The translations under genes were made by a program, and so were the position numbers. Positions 18,857 to 27,527 of a stretch of 64,000 nucleotides of DNA are shown one piece after another. Origin of the DNA: Pseudomonadota bacterium (lineage in GTDB: Bacteria; Pseudomonadota; Gammaproteobacteria; Burkholderiales; Rhodocyclaceae); the NCBI GenBank assembly GCA_018240785.1, contig JAFEFC010000037.1, forward strand, positions 33,087 to 97,086. Reading direction: 5' to 3'. The notes under the pieces are model-generated. The model was not told the origin of the DNA. It worked only from the letters and a program-made list of their open reading frames with translations, and ran no database searches. Each line of letters opens with the position of its first letter. The stretch's first letter is position 1.

Positions 18857-19536
18857 ACGTTCCCCGCTCCGGGCGTGTAGCTGGTGCCGACCACCGACGT
18901 GGCCATCAGCACCTCGCATTTGACGACGCCGGAAAACTTGGCCATCGCCGCATCGACGGTGACCATGCCCGCCGTCACCTTGACGTTGGCCGCATCGACC
19001 TTGACCTGCGCCGCCGCGGTGATCGTGATGCCGCTGGATTCCAGCACCACGCTGTTGCCATTGCTGTCCTCGATGCGCACCTTGCCCGGCCCGTCGGACA
19101 GGGTCACCTTCTGCCCTGCCGGCGTCTCCAGCACCAGTTTCTCCTGCCCCTGCTGGTCGTCGAGCGTGACCACCACGCCGTTCTTCGAGCGGATGCGCTT
19201 GTACTGGTTGGTGCCGCCCGACAGCGAGGCCGGCGCCGCATTCGCGCCATTCCACAGGCCGCCCACCACCAGCGGATGGCGCGGGTCGCCCTGCACGAAC
19301 ACCACCAGCACCTCGTCGTCGACATCGGGCATGAAGAAGGCGCCGCGATCCGCGCCGGCAAAGGGGCACACCACGCGCGCCCACAGCGGCGCGTCCTGGC
19401 CGTCCACATCGTCGAAGGCATACAGCCGTACCTGCACGCGATCGCGGCTGTCGGGGTCGTTGATATCGACCACGCGCGCGAGATAGGCCGCCTGCATCCA
19501 GGCGGCGCTGCGCTCGAAGTGCGGTGCGCGATCCAT
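18850..19536 (-). CDS. CIS spike protein, gpV/gp5-like
   Basis: 228 residues. The start is the ATG at 19536 that overlaps the hub stop (TGATG). Residues 10-90 form the gp5 OB-fold: VVDINDPDSRDRVQVRLYAF, PLWARVV, PDVDDEVLVVFVQGDPRHPLVVGGLWNG in outline. Residues 95-228 are a beta-helix-like run of short valine/alanine strands (KVRIEDSNGNSVVLES, ITITAAAQVKVDAANVKV) ending in SYTPGAGNVW. This is the membrane-piercing needle below the hub. No separate PAAR tip gene was found, so the beta-helix end may act alone. Confidence 0.9.
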   Translation of the reverse strand: MDRAPHFERSAAWMQAAYLARVVDINDPDSRDRVQVRLYAFDDVDGQDAPLWARVVCPFAGADRGAFFMPDVDDEVLVVFVQGDPRHPLVVGGLWNGANAAPASLSGGTNQYKRIRSKNGVVVTLDDQQGQEKLVLETPAGQKVTLSDGPGKVRIEDSNGNSVVLESSGITITAAAQVKVDAANVKVTAGMVTVDAAMAKFSGVVKCEVLMATSVVGTSYTPGAGNVW

Positions 19537-20621
19537 CAGCGGCCTCCCAGCCAGGCGCACTCGCCCACGAACTCGGTGCGGTAGCCGGCATGCACGTCGT
19601 AGCGGTGACGCGCCTCGACCACGTAGTAGGTGTTGTCAAAGCGTGCCGACATGCCGCTCACCGCCACATGGGTGCCGACGCGCAGTTGCGGATTGCCCTC
19701 GGCAACCCCGTCGAGCCGCACGAAACGACGCGCACGACGGTCAAAGGCGGCCTCGGCGATCGCCTGCGCTTCGGCATCGGTACTCACCGCGAGATGGCCG
19801 AGGTGTTCGGCACGGTCGTCCAGCGCGCGCGCCAGCCAGTCGCTGCCGCTGGTGCCGCTGCCTGGGCCGCCGTGGGTGAGGCGCGTCGCCTCGCCGCTGA
19901 CGGTGCTGCCGCCGATCGGGTCCCAGCCGCCGGTGGTGAGCTTGGTCACCTGCTGGGCCAGGTCCGCCACCACCCGGGCACGCGCAAGCTGGCCATGCAT
20001 TTCCAGCGTCAGTTCGCCGCGGCGCACGTCACCGCGTGGCGACACCTGCAACTCGTCGCCGACGATCTGCAGGTCGCCATCGAAGCGGCCGATCAGCCGG
20101 CGCACGAAGGCGAGATCGCTTTCGTTCAGTTGCGCCCAGGTGCCCACCGGCGCGCTCAAGCCCTGCACCGTGGGCCGCAGGCCGAGCTCGTTCGCGACCT
20201 GCCGCACCACGTCGGCCGGCGCCATGTCGGCGTAGACCTTGCTGCGCCGGGCCATGCGCGCCTTCGACAGCGGATCCTCGGCCATCACGGTGAGCTCCGG
20301 CGGCGTGCCCTGGCCAAACTCCGCCTCCAGCGCGCTCACCACGCCACGGAAGATTTCCCGCGGCTGCGTCTCGTCGCCTGCATACACCTCGATCGCGGTA
20401 CCGAGCGCCAGCCGCGAGCCGTCCTCGAAGGCGCTCTCGGCCCCGGCCGAAGTGCTCACCCAGTTGGAGAAGCGCAGCTCCGCAGTGCTCATGCCGCCTT
20501 CCGCCTCGGTGATGCACATGGCGATGAGCAGCTCCGACACCCGCTCGTCGGCCTGCCCGGACACGCGCAAGGTGGGCCGTGCGCGATAGACCGCCTGCTG
20601 ACTGACCGAGGTTTCAGACAT
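19536..20621 (-). CDS. CIS hub protein, phage late control D (gpD/VgrG-N)-like
   Basis: 361 residues. The sequence follows the gpD fold: an N-terminal beta domain (RPTLRVSG...ELRFSNW), EVYAGDE...REIFRGVVSALEAEF, then DPLSKARMARRSKVYADM and the WAQLNESDLAFVRRLIGRFDGD segment. A C-terminal barrel closes with NTYYVVEARHRYD. It would be the trimeric hub between the inner tube and the spike. The hub and spike are separate genes here, while in Afp8/Pvc8 they are fused. A REP element lies 85 bases upstream of its start. Confidence 0.9.
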   Translation of the reverse strand: MSETSVSQQAVYRARPTLRVSGQADERVSELLIAMCITEAEGGMSTAELRFSNWVSTSAGAESAFEDGSRLALGTAIEVYAGDETQPREIFRGVVSALEAEFGQGTPPELTVMAEDPLSKARMARRSKVYADMAPADVVRQVANELGLRPTVQGLSAPVGTWAQLNESDLAFVRRLIGRFDGDLQIVGDELQVSPRGDVRRGELTLEMHGQLARARVVADLAQQVTKLTTGGWDPIGGSTVSGEATRLTHGGPGSGTSGSDWLARALDDRAEHLGHLAVSTDAEAQAIAEAAFDRRARRFVRLDGVAEGNPQLRVGTHVAVSGMSARFDNTYYVVEARHRYDVHAGYRTEFVGECAWLGGR

Positions 20622-20706
20622 TTCCGCAGCTCCCAGCTATTTGCTCGTTCGTTCCGCGCTCAAGTAGAACCACCCGGCTGCAGGGCATTCCCCAGCACCA
20701 CATCCG

Positions 20707-20766
20707 TGTAGGAGCGGGCTCGACCGCGACCGGACGTGTGAGATCGCGGTCAAGCCCGCTCCTACA
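20707..20766. repeat. REP-type palindrome between CIS genes
   Basis: Two inverted arms of 23 bases, 20707-20729 and 20744-20766, differ at a single position and are separated by 14 bases. Each arm begins TGTAGGAGCGGGCT, the sequence of the widespread REP elements of Pseudomonas, Xanthomonas and related genomes, which are mobilised by RAYT (TnpA-REP) enzymes. It lies in a 169-base gap inside the operon, between the DUF5908-like gene and the hub gene, where it could form an RNA stem and alter downstream expression. Confidence 0.88.
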
Positions 20767-20790
20767 GGGACGTTCGTTCCCATTCGCACC

Positions 20791-20964
20791 TCAATCCGCG
20801 ACCACCCGCTGTGCGCGCTCCTCGCGCACCCGCTGCTCGCGGGCAATCCGCTCCAGCAACTCCTCGTCGCGCGCGCCTTGCGACTCGCTGCCGGACGAGG
20901 ATTGCGCCGGCCTCTCGTGCTCCGGCGTGACCTCCGCCTGCATTTCCTCGATCGTGATCGGCAT
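20791..20964 (-). CDS. DUF5908-like small CIS protein (Pvc6/Afp6 position)
   Basis: 57 residues, beginning MPITIEEMQAEV and ending in a charged helix (ELLERIAREQRVREE). The opening MPI-x-I-x-E-x-x-x-x-V is the hallmark of the small DUF5908 proteins found between the tube-cap and hub genes of eCIS loci. The order CIS_tube protein, DUF5908, hub is conserved here. Its role is not established. It follows the CIS_tube gene after 25 bases. Confidence 0.8.
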   Translation of the reverse strand: MPITIEEMQAEVTPEHERPAQSSSGSESQGARDEELLERIAREQRVREERAQRVVAD

Positions 20965-20989
20965 GGCCGCGCTCCTCTTCGCTCGTGAC

Positions 20990-22192
20990 TCAGCGGATGC
21001 CGATGACGAAATCCGCCTCGGCGCCCACGTCCACCTTCAGGCCGCTGCTGCCGTCGTCGATCAGCCGCCCACCCGCAGCAACCGAACCGTGTGGCGAACT
21101 GGACACTGCCAGCTGCAGCAACTGGCTGGTCGACAGCGTGTGGGTCGATACCGTCGTCTCGCTGCGCAGGCCAGAAAACCCTGCGCTGGCGCTGGCTCCG
21201 ACAGCAAGACCGCCGCTGGCGGCAACCCCCAGCGAGGCGCCTGCCGATGCTCCGACGGCAACGCCGCCGCCCATCGACAGCCCGACGCCCGCCCCAACCC
21301 CGCCACCGACCGACAGTCCCGCACCCGCTCCGGCACTTCCACCCATGCCGATCCCTGCTCCCCCACCCGCGGCAAACGCTGCGGCGGGCAACAGATTGGC
21401 ACTTGCACCCGCGCCCGCGCTGACGCCGAACCCTGCGCTGGCCGAGGCCCCCGCGGAGAACCCGGCGCCGGCAGAAGCACCGATTCCACCCGAAAAACCC
21501 GCCCCCATCGATGCGCCGGCAGAAAAGCCCACGCTCGCCGACGCGCCGACGGCCAGCCCGCCACCCGCGCCAAAGCGCAGGCTGGCTGCGCCGTTGGCGC
21601 CGGCGATACCTCGCGCGGCGCGCGGCGCGCCCATCGCGTTCGCCAGGCCCTGCGCACCGCCTACCGGACCACCGTCATCCGGTACCACCACCGCCTCGGG
21701 CGCAATGTCGCTATCGACGCTGGCTTGCTGGTCGCTGGTGCCGATGTCGAACACCTTCTCCTGGTTGGCCAGGGTCAGGTTGATCGACGCGCGCAGCGGC
21801 AGGCCGCCGGCAGCGAAGAAGTCGATCGTCTCCTTGTACTGCTCCACCAGACCGGTGAAGGAATAGGCGCCCCACGAGAACTTCACCGTCGGCGGCACGA
21901 ACTTGCTGCTGCCTTCCGCGATGGGCTGCAGCATCTGCGCCATCTTCTTGGTGACGACGCGCACGTCGGTGCCGGTGTCGGTGGTGTCGAACACCAGATC
22001 CATCGTCAACTTGGACGAGGTCTGGCTGACGTACTGCTTCTTTTTCGCGCCCTTGCCTTCTTCCTTCAACGTGTTGCTGACCTGCATCTGCAGGCTGGCG
22101 GGATTGAAATGCACGTCCACGTGCACCTTCGGCCCCGTCAGGGTCTCGAAGGTGGCTGGCGTGTCGGCGCGGTCTTCTGGCAGTTCGGGCAT
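20990..22192 (-). CDS. CIS_tube-type protein (Pvc7 position) with Gly/Ala/Ser repeat tail
   Basis: 400 residues. Residues 1-160 match the contractile-injection-system tube protein N-terminal domain: VHVDVHFNPASLQMQVSN, SSKLTMDLVFDTTD, TKKMAQMLQPIAEG, PPTVKFSWGAYSFTGLVEQY. Pvc7/Afp7 homologues usually continue into a LysM domain; none is visible here. Residues about 195-335 are an imperfect repeat made almost only of Gly, Ala, Ser and Val (GASAGAGFSAGAS and variants), and the last 60 residues are ordered again. It should join the tube to the hub. The repeat is unusual and may be a flexible or fibrous insert. Confidence 0.8.
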   Translation of the reverse strand: MPELPEDRADTPATFETLTGPKVHVDVHFNPASLQMQVSNTLKEEGKGAKKKQYVSQTSSKLTMDLVFDTTDTGTDVRVVTKKMAQMLQPIAEGSSKFVPPTVKFSWGAYSFTGLVEQYKETIDFFAAGGLPLRASINLTLANQEKVFDIGTSDQQASVDSDIAPEAVVVPDDGGPVGGAQGLANAMGAPRAARGIAGANGAASLRFGAGGGLAVGASASVGFSAGASMGAGFSGGIGASAGAGFSAGASASAGFGVSAGAGASANLLPAAAFAAGGGAGIGMGGSAGAGAGLSVGGGVGAGVGLSMGGGVAVGASAGASLGVAASGGLAVGASASAGFSGLRSETTVSTHTLSTSQLLQLAVSSSPHGSVAAGGRLIDDGSSGLKVDVGAEADFVIGIR

Positions 22193-22194
22193 CT

Positions 22195-22713
22195 TCAGCC
22201 TCCACTCACCGGCAGCAGCACCAGCCCTTCATGCGCCAGATGCAGTTCCTCGATGCCGACATCGTTGCCCTTCGCGTTGAGATCCGCCGCCTTGAACTTG
22301 ACGGGCAGCGCACGACGCAAGGCCCAGCGCACCACTGCCTCGTCGCGCGCGTTGCGCATCTCGATCTCGACCATCAGTCGATAGGCGTAGGCGCCGCCGC
22401 CCACCATGCTGAACCAGTTCCACAGGTCGCGCGTCTGCGTCATGCCGCGCTTGAGCACCACGGTGGCGAAGCTCACCGGGCCGGCGCGCTGCGCGGCGCC
22501 ATAGTTCGACCCGCCGACCTTGATGACTTTCGGCTCCATGGTTGCCTCAAGGCCGGTGCACTCGGAGAAGGCGCCTTGGCAGATCGGCACATCCGTCGTG
22601 CTCGCGGGAACGTGGCCGAGCGCCTGCTTGCGGAAACTGACGTGAAAGCGGAAGACATGCAGCGGCGCGTAATCCAGCCGCTCCTTCGCCTCCCGGCTCA
22701 GCGGATCTGCCAT
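22195..22713 (-). CDS. CIS inner tube protein, second paralogue
   Basis: 172 residues from the ATG at 22713, which overlaps the sheath stop as TGATG; a GTG one codon earlier is also possible. It has the T4 gp19-like tube pattern: FRFHVSF near the N-terminus, then CQGAFSECTGLEATMEPKVIKVGGSNYG, PVSFATVVLKRGMTQTRDLWNWF and a C-terminal GIEELHLAHEGL strand. This type corresponds to the Pvc5/Afp5 tube initiator rather than the main tube. The CIS_tube gene follows after two bases. Confidence 0.87.
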   Translation of the reverse strand: MADPLSREAKERLDYAPLHVFRFHVSFRKQALGHVPASTTDVPICQGAFSECTGLEATMEPKVIKVGGSNYGAAQRAGPVSFATVVLKRGMTQTRDLWNWFSMVGGGAYAYRLMVEIEMRNARDEAVVRWALRRALPVKFKAADLNAKGNDVGIEELHLAHEGLVLLPVSGG

Positions 22714-24311
22714 CACGCCACCTCCTGCGCCGTCAGCGCCACGCCACCGCCGATCAGCTCCAGCACCACGATGATCCGCTCCACGGCAGCGACCGGCAGC
22801 ACGGCAATCTCGGCGCGCACGCGGCCGTTGTCGAGATCGTTCTGGCTCATGGTGCTACGGTCGCAGCGCACGACGAAGGCATCGGCGGCGGTTGCACCGC
22901 CCAGCGCGCCTTCGCGCCAGAACGCCAGCAGCGTCTGCTCCAGGCTGCTGCGCACCTGGCTCCACAAGGCTGGGCCATTGGCCTCGAAGATGGCGGATTC
23001 GCCTGCACGCCGGGCAGTACGCAGAATGGCGCCAAGCAGGCGCGCAACACCACCCGCGCGCCAGGGCTCCACGTCCGACGTGCTCACGTCGGAACGCAAC
23101 GCCCAGCCGTCGGCACCTGGCGCCACCACGCACACCCGCTCGGCCAGTCGGTCGGACGAGGTCTCGGCGACACCGCTCCAGCTCAGCACCGGTTCGCTGT
23201 CATGCACCGCCGGCAACAGCGTGCCGGCGACCGAACGGAAGGTGCCGCGCGCAAGGGCGTTGCGCGCCAGCAGACCGGCCAGCATCCCGTCGGGCGGCTC
23301 CAGCAGCGACGGCAGGTCGCTGCTGGACCTCGTCCTGATCCAGGGCCAGCCGAGCTGCACGAAGGCGGCCTCGGGCCTGCCCTGGGGATCGTCGTCAATG
23401 CCCGCCTGCAGGATCCCGGCACGCTCCAGCCAGGCGGCAAAGTCGGCCTGCGCCCACACCGTGCCCGAAACCGCGATGCTGCGCACATCCGCGCGCGGAA
23501 GCGGCAAGGCTGCGAGGAACTGCATCTCGCGATGGTCGCGGGCGAAGCGTGCACGCACCGCGGCAACCGCGTTGCGCCAGGCGTAAAAACCCGTCTCGTC
23601 GCAGCGCGGCGGCGCGAGGTCGCGCAGGCCGACGTCCTCCTCCACCCGGGCCTCGCCGCCGTCGGTGCATTCCACAAAAACTTCCGGCGACGCGGGCGGC
23701 TCGATCGCGACGCTCACCGTGTCGCCATCGGCGGCGCAGGCATCGGCGAGGTCGGGCGTCGCCACCAGCGCCACCTCCGGCAAGCCGAACAGATGCCCCA
23801 GTCCGCGCCAGGTCGTCGGATCGACCGACGTCGCTTCGGGTGCGAGGAGCGCCGCGAGCCGCTCATCTCGCGCCGCAGCGCGTTCGCCGCTCGCCTCGAG
23901 GAAAGGCCAGGGATCCCCCGCGCGCACAATGACCGCGCGACGGCCCCCGCTGGCAAAGAAGCTGCGCACCGCCGCGCCGAGGTAGCTCGTGCACCGGCGC
24001 GCACTGCCCGCCTTCACCGGCCGTGCGTCCCAGGCAAACAGGGCGTCGAAAGCGGCCCAGCTCTCCACCACGACGGGAAGCTGGAACAGCGTCTCGATCT
24101 CGTCGGCATCGGCACGCCACAAGCCGGGTGACCAGCCACGTGCCGCCGTCGCGTCACGCACCAGCCAACGCTGTGCGGCAAGCGCGTCGATGACGCTTGC
24201 CGGCAGCGGCCCGGGCCGCCGCGCGACATAGCCGATGAAGCAGGCGACGTCGACCCGGTTGGGATCCGGGCGCAGCGGCGGAACGGCGGTCTCGAAGCGC
24301 AGGCCGTACAT
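22713..24311 (-). CDS. CIS tail sheath protein, second divergent paralogue
   Basis: 532 residues. The C-terminal sheath signature is intact: AFVVRCDRSTMSQNDLDNGRVRAEIAVLPVAAVERI in outline, preceded by WSQVRSSLEQTLLAFWREGALGG. The N-terminal half diverges from the first sheath but keeps VDVACFIGYVARRPG and FFASGGRRAVIVRAG. Two or three sheath paralogues are normal in eCIS, where the minor one forms the baseplate-proximal ring or an end ring. It sits between the two tube genes, 65 bases after the first. Confidence 0.88.
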   Translation of the reverse strand: MYGLRFETAVPPLRPDPNRVDVACFIGYVARRPGPLPASVIDALAAQRWLVRDATAARGWSPGLWRADADEIETLFQLPVVVESWAAFDALFAWDARPVKAGSARRCTSYLGAAVRSFFASGGRRAVIVRAGDPWPFLEASGERAAARDERLAALLAPEATSVDPTTWRGLGHLFGLPEVALVATPDLADACAADGDTVSVAIEPPASPEVFVECTDGGEARVEEDVGLRDLAPPRCDETGFYAWRNAVAAVRARFARDHREMQFLAALPLPRADVRSIAVSGTVWAQADFAAWLERAGILQAGIDDDPQGRPEAAFVQLGWPWIRTRSSSDLPSLLEPPDGMLAGLLARNALARGTFRSVAGTLLPAVHDSEPVLSWSGVAETSSDRLAERVCVVAPGADGWALRSDVSTSDVEPWRAGGVARLLGAILRTARRAGESAIFEANGPALWSQVRSSLEQTLLAFWREGALGGATAADAFVVRCDRSTMSQNDLDNGRVRAEIAVLPVAAVERIIVVLELIGGGVALTAQEVA

Positions 24312-24376
24312 GACAGGCTCGTTGGCGTTCGTCGGTTATGGATCGGAATGTGGGTCCGGATCGTGTCGAACGGGCC

Positions 24377-24820
24377 TCAGGCCTGGATCTCGAAGCCTTC
24401 GGCCGAGAGCACGATTTCCTCCATCGCCACGTCGGTGCCCCCCTTGCCGGCCAGCGTCGGGCCGGTGTACTTCATCGGGATGCAGCCGCGCAGCACCCAG
24501 GTCCGCACCGGCTTGCGTGCCTCGTCCATCAGCGTGATGGCCACCGTCTTCTGCGCGGCCGGGCCATCGGTGCGGGTCTGCTGGATCCAGGCCCACAGGC
24601 TGTCGAAATTGACGATGCCGCGCTTGCAGGTCACGTCGCTGACCTTATGGACGCCGGCCACCTTGCGCACATGGTTTTCCTTGTCGTTGCCCGCGCGATA
24701 CTCGGCGACCGTCACTTCTGTGCCGATGCCCGACACATCGGAGAAGCCGCCGAATTCCTCGCCGCCATCGAAATTGACGACGAAGTTGAAGGCGCCGTAG
24801 GGCGTGATACGTTCAGCCAT
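24377..24820 (-). CDS. CIS inner tube protein, main
   Basis: 147 residues, standard length for the major tube subunit. The gp19/Hcp-like fold is shown by the opening PYGAFNFVVNFDG, GGFSDVSGIGTEVTVAEYRAG, KVSDVTCKRGIVNFDSLWAWI and the closing EEIVLSAEGFEIQA. Hexamers of this protein would stack inside the sheath. It lies directly after the main sheath gene, with GGGGGACT upstream of its ATG as ribosome-binding site. Confidence 0.93.
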   Translation of the reverse strand: MAERITPYGAFNFVVNFDGGEEFGGFSDVSGIGTEVTVAEYRAGNDKENHVRKVAGVHKVSDVTCKRGIVNFDSLWAWIQQTRTDGPAAQKTVAITLMDEARKPVRTWVLRGCIPMKYTGPTLAGKGGTDVAMEEIVLSAEGFEIQA

Positions 24821-24837
24821 GATTCAGTCCCCCTCGC

Positions 24838-26595
24838 TCAGGCACTGGCATCGGCGGTCTTCTGGCCGATGCGGAAGATGACGAATTCGGCCGGCTTGAT
24901 CACCGCCACGCCGATCAGGCACACCAGCCGACCGTTGTCGAGGTCGTTCTGGGTCATGGTGCTGCGGTCGCAGCGCACGAAATACGCTTCCTCGGTCTTG
25001 GTGCCGAGCAGCGCGCCGTTGCGCCACTCGTTGTAGAGGAAGTCGGAGATCGTCTGCCGCACGTTGGCCCACAGGCGCTCGCCGTTGGGCTCGAACACCG
25101 CCCATTGCGTGCCGCGGTCGATCGACGACTCCAGATAGTTGAAGTAGCGTCGCACGTTCACGTACTTCCATTCCGGGTCGGACGAGGCCAGACGCGCACC
25201 CCACACGCGGAAGCCGCGCCCCGACAGGTAGCGCAGGCAGTTCACGCCGATCGGGTTGAGCATTTCCTGCTGCGCGAAGTTGATGTCGAGTTCGAAGCGC
25301 AGCGCGCCGCGCACCACTTCGTTGGCTGGCGCCTTCCACACGCCGCGCTGGATGTCGTTGCGCGCGTAGATGCCGGTCACGAAGCCCGACGGCGGCAGCG
25401 CAAGCTCGCGCGGGATATCCTCGCGACCAGGGCGCGCCAGCGGGTTGGGGACGACGACCCAGGGGTAGTACACCGCGGCGTAGCGTGAATCGATCAGCCC
25501 GCGCAGCGTGCGGGCCTGGCCGGGCGTCTGCGCCGGAGGCAGGTCCAGCACCGCGATGCGGTAGGCGCGGCGCGCCTCGGCGTGCGAGATCAGCAGGTTG
25601 TTCGCCGCCTGCGCATCGGCGTAGGCGGCAGCTCCCGGCGCGGCGACGATGGACACGTCCTCGAGGCTGGCCAGTTCGCCCAGCGCGAGCGCGTAGTCGC
25701 TCGAAGCCGGTGCCGCCCCGTCGGCGCCATTACCGAGAGCGAAGCTGCGTTCCAGTTCGCCCGCAGCGTTGGCCGTGGCGCCGGCAAAGAGGGCATTGCG
25801 CAATTCCAGCGCACTGACGTTGCCGCCGATGGAAATGGCGAACATGTTCTGCAGGTGATCAGCGCGTCGCGACGGCGTGGCCGACATGACATGCCCGACC
25901 CAGGCCGGATGGGTGCGATCGAAACCCATGCCCTCAAAGCTGAGGTTCTCGCCATCGGCATCGATGGCGACCACCAGCAGCGTGACGATGCGCGGCGTAT
26001 CCGCGGCAAGGGTCGCAACCACTTCAGCCGCGCCGGCCGGATTGCCTGCAGGCCGCCATTCGCTGCCCACCTTCAGGTGATAGGCGGTCGTGCCGCCGCT
26101 GCCGGTCACCAGCAGCGTGCCTGCAGGGGCGTTCTGCATCGCCGGCAACGCGACCGGCGCCAGCACTTCGCGCACGACGATGCGCCCGTTGCCGATCGAG
26201 CCGGGGAAGCGCGCGACGAAGCTCACCGCCTCGTCAGCGGCAGTGCCGTCGGCAGTGACGCCAGCCGCCGCAGTTGCCGCGTTGGCGCCAACCGCGCGCG
26301 ACACGTAGAGACGCGAGCCGCCTTCATTGAAGAAGGCCCGCACCGCATGCGCAAGGTAGTTGGTGTTCGGGCTGGTGCCCGTCAGCGCAAGGTCCGAGAT
26401 TCCCCCGTAGATGCGCTCGAAATCACCGAAGCTGGTGAGCAGTTCGGGCACTTCCTGCTCGTCCTCGGCGGCACGGTACGGCCCCTTGCGAGTCGGTCCG
26501 ACGAAGGCCGTCGTGCTGGTACCCACGCCTTCGATGGACTTGGCGCGGAAGCTGGTTTCCTCGACATAGACGCCGGGTGCGAGGTACTCGGGCAT
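24838..26595 (-). CDS. CIS tail sheath protein, main
   Basis: 585 residues. The opening YLAPGVYVEETSFRAKSIEGVGTSTTAFVG is the diagnostic N-terminus of phage and eCIS sheath proteins, and the end YFVRCDRSTMTQNDLDNGRLVCLIGVAVIKPAEFVIFRI forms the conserved contractile handshake domain (written here in outline from residues about 535-577). The ATG at 26595 is preceded by GAAAGGAG. A 77-base gap precedes it, larger than most in this operon, so it could have its own promoter, although I could not identify one. Confidence 0.94.
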   Translation of the reverse strand: MPEYLAPGVYVEETSFRAKSIEGVGTSTTAFVGPTRKGPYRAAEDEQEVPELLTSFGDFERIYGGISDLALTGTSPNTNYLAHAVRAFFNEGGSRLYVSRAVGANAATAAAGVTADGTAADEAVSFVARFPGSIGNGRIVVREVLAPVALPAMQNAPAGTLLVTGSGGTTAYHLKVGSEWRPAGNPAGAAEVVATLAADTPRIVTLLVVAIDADGENLSFEGMGFDRTHPAWVGHVMSATPSRRADHLQNMFAISIGGNVSALELRNALFAGATANAAGELERSFALGNGADGAAPASSDYALALGELASLEDVSIVAAPGAAAYADAQAANNLLISHAEARRAYRIAVLDLPPAQTPGQARTLRGLIDSRYAAVYYPWVVVPNPLARPGREDIPRELALPPSGFVTGIYARNDIQRGVWKAPANEVVRGALRFELDINFAQQEMLNPIGVNCLRYLSGRGFRVWGARLASSDPEWKYVNVRRYFNYLESSIDRGTQWAVFEPNGERLWANVRQTISDFLYNEWRNGALLGTKTEEAYFVRCDRSTMTQNDLDNGRLVCLIGVAVIKPAEFVIFRIGQKTADASA

Positions 26596-26672
26596 GGCTG
26601 GTCTCCTTTCTTCGAGCGTGCTGGGCCGTGTTCACGCCCAGGGAAATGGACGACGACGCATGAACTCCCATC

Positions 26673-27527
26673 TCATGGCAAGTCGAGGCCCAGGTTCAGG
26701 TGTGGCGTGCCCCGCGCTGCGAGGCTCAGGTTGCGCTGTGCCGATGGCAGAGTGGCGCGGCGCCGTTCCAGATCATCGGGGTCCACCAAAGGCAAGCGTG
26801 GCGGCGGACGGCCCCCAGCCACCGCTGACGGGTTCGTGCGCGTCCCGGCTGCGGGATCGAAATACACTTCGACGGTTGCGGCGATGCTGCTGACCACCAC
26901 CGCGCCCTCTTCTTCCGACCAGGTCGTGACCGGCACGCCGGCCACCGGCACAAGCCCCTCGCCGCGCCAATCAGTGAGTCCGCGGGCGATGACCCTGCCC
27001 CCAGACACGACACGCAGCAGCGCACCGCCGAGCGCATCGCCGAGCGGCCGGTTGCCAGCATTGCCGCCCGCGTTGCCAGGCAGATTGCGCGTCACGGTGA
27101 CGCGCAGGGCACACCAGTTGGTGCTGAGATCGGCGGTTGGCGCGCAATACAGCGGCACGTCCAGGGGGACGAAGAGCGAATCCGCCGCATCGGCCTCGTC
27201 GGAGGGATCGCGCGGCAGCGCAATGTGGACAATGCGCGGAAGATAGCGGCCGGACAGGTCGCGCACCACGACCTCCAACGCCTCGCTGCCGGGATCAGGG
27301 TTGGGCGGTGGCTCGTCGAAACGAAGGGCGTGGGCAGGCAGCCGCTCCCACTCGTGAATGACGAACAGGCCGCTGCGGTTGCGGACGATGCGCGCGCCTT
27401 CGGCCTCCACCTGCAGCATGCCATTCGCCGCGCGCAAGGGCATGGCGGTCACGCCTTCGACCGGACGCAGGGCGCCAAGCACTCGCCATTCCAGGCGCTC
27501 GAGTTCGCGCAATTCGCGTACGCTCAT
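26673..27527 (-). CDS. Conserved beta-rich CIS-associated protein
   Basis: 284 residues from the ATG at 27527 that overlaps the DUF4255 stop as ATGA. Residues 40-100 read as a series of strands: IVRNRSGLFVIHEW, VVVRDLSGRYLPRIVHIALPRD. A second part has GALLRVVSGGRVIARGLTDWRGEGLVPVAGVPVTTWSEEEG, like a carboxypeptidase-regulatory or Ig-type domain (residues about 185-230). I know similar proteins next to DUF4255 genes in eCIS loci, with no assigned function. It may be a cap or collar partner. No catalytic motif or signal peptide. Confidence 0.68.
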   Translation of the reverse strand: MSVRELRELERLEWRVLGALRPVEGVTAMPLRAANGMLQVEAEGARIVRNRSGLFVIHEWERLPAHALRFDEPPPNPDPGSEALEVVVRDLSGRYLPRIVHIALPRDPSDEADAADSLFVPLDVPLYCAPTADLSTNWCALRVTVTRNLPGNAGGNAGNRPLGDALGGALLRVVSGGRVIARGLTDWRGEGLVPVAGVPVTTWSEEEGAVVVSSIAATVEVYFDPAAGTRTNPSAVAGGRPPPRLPLVDPDDLERRRATLPSAQRNLSLAARGTPHLNLGLDLP

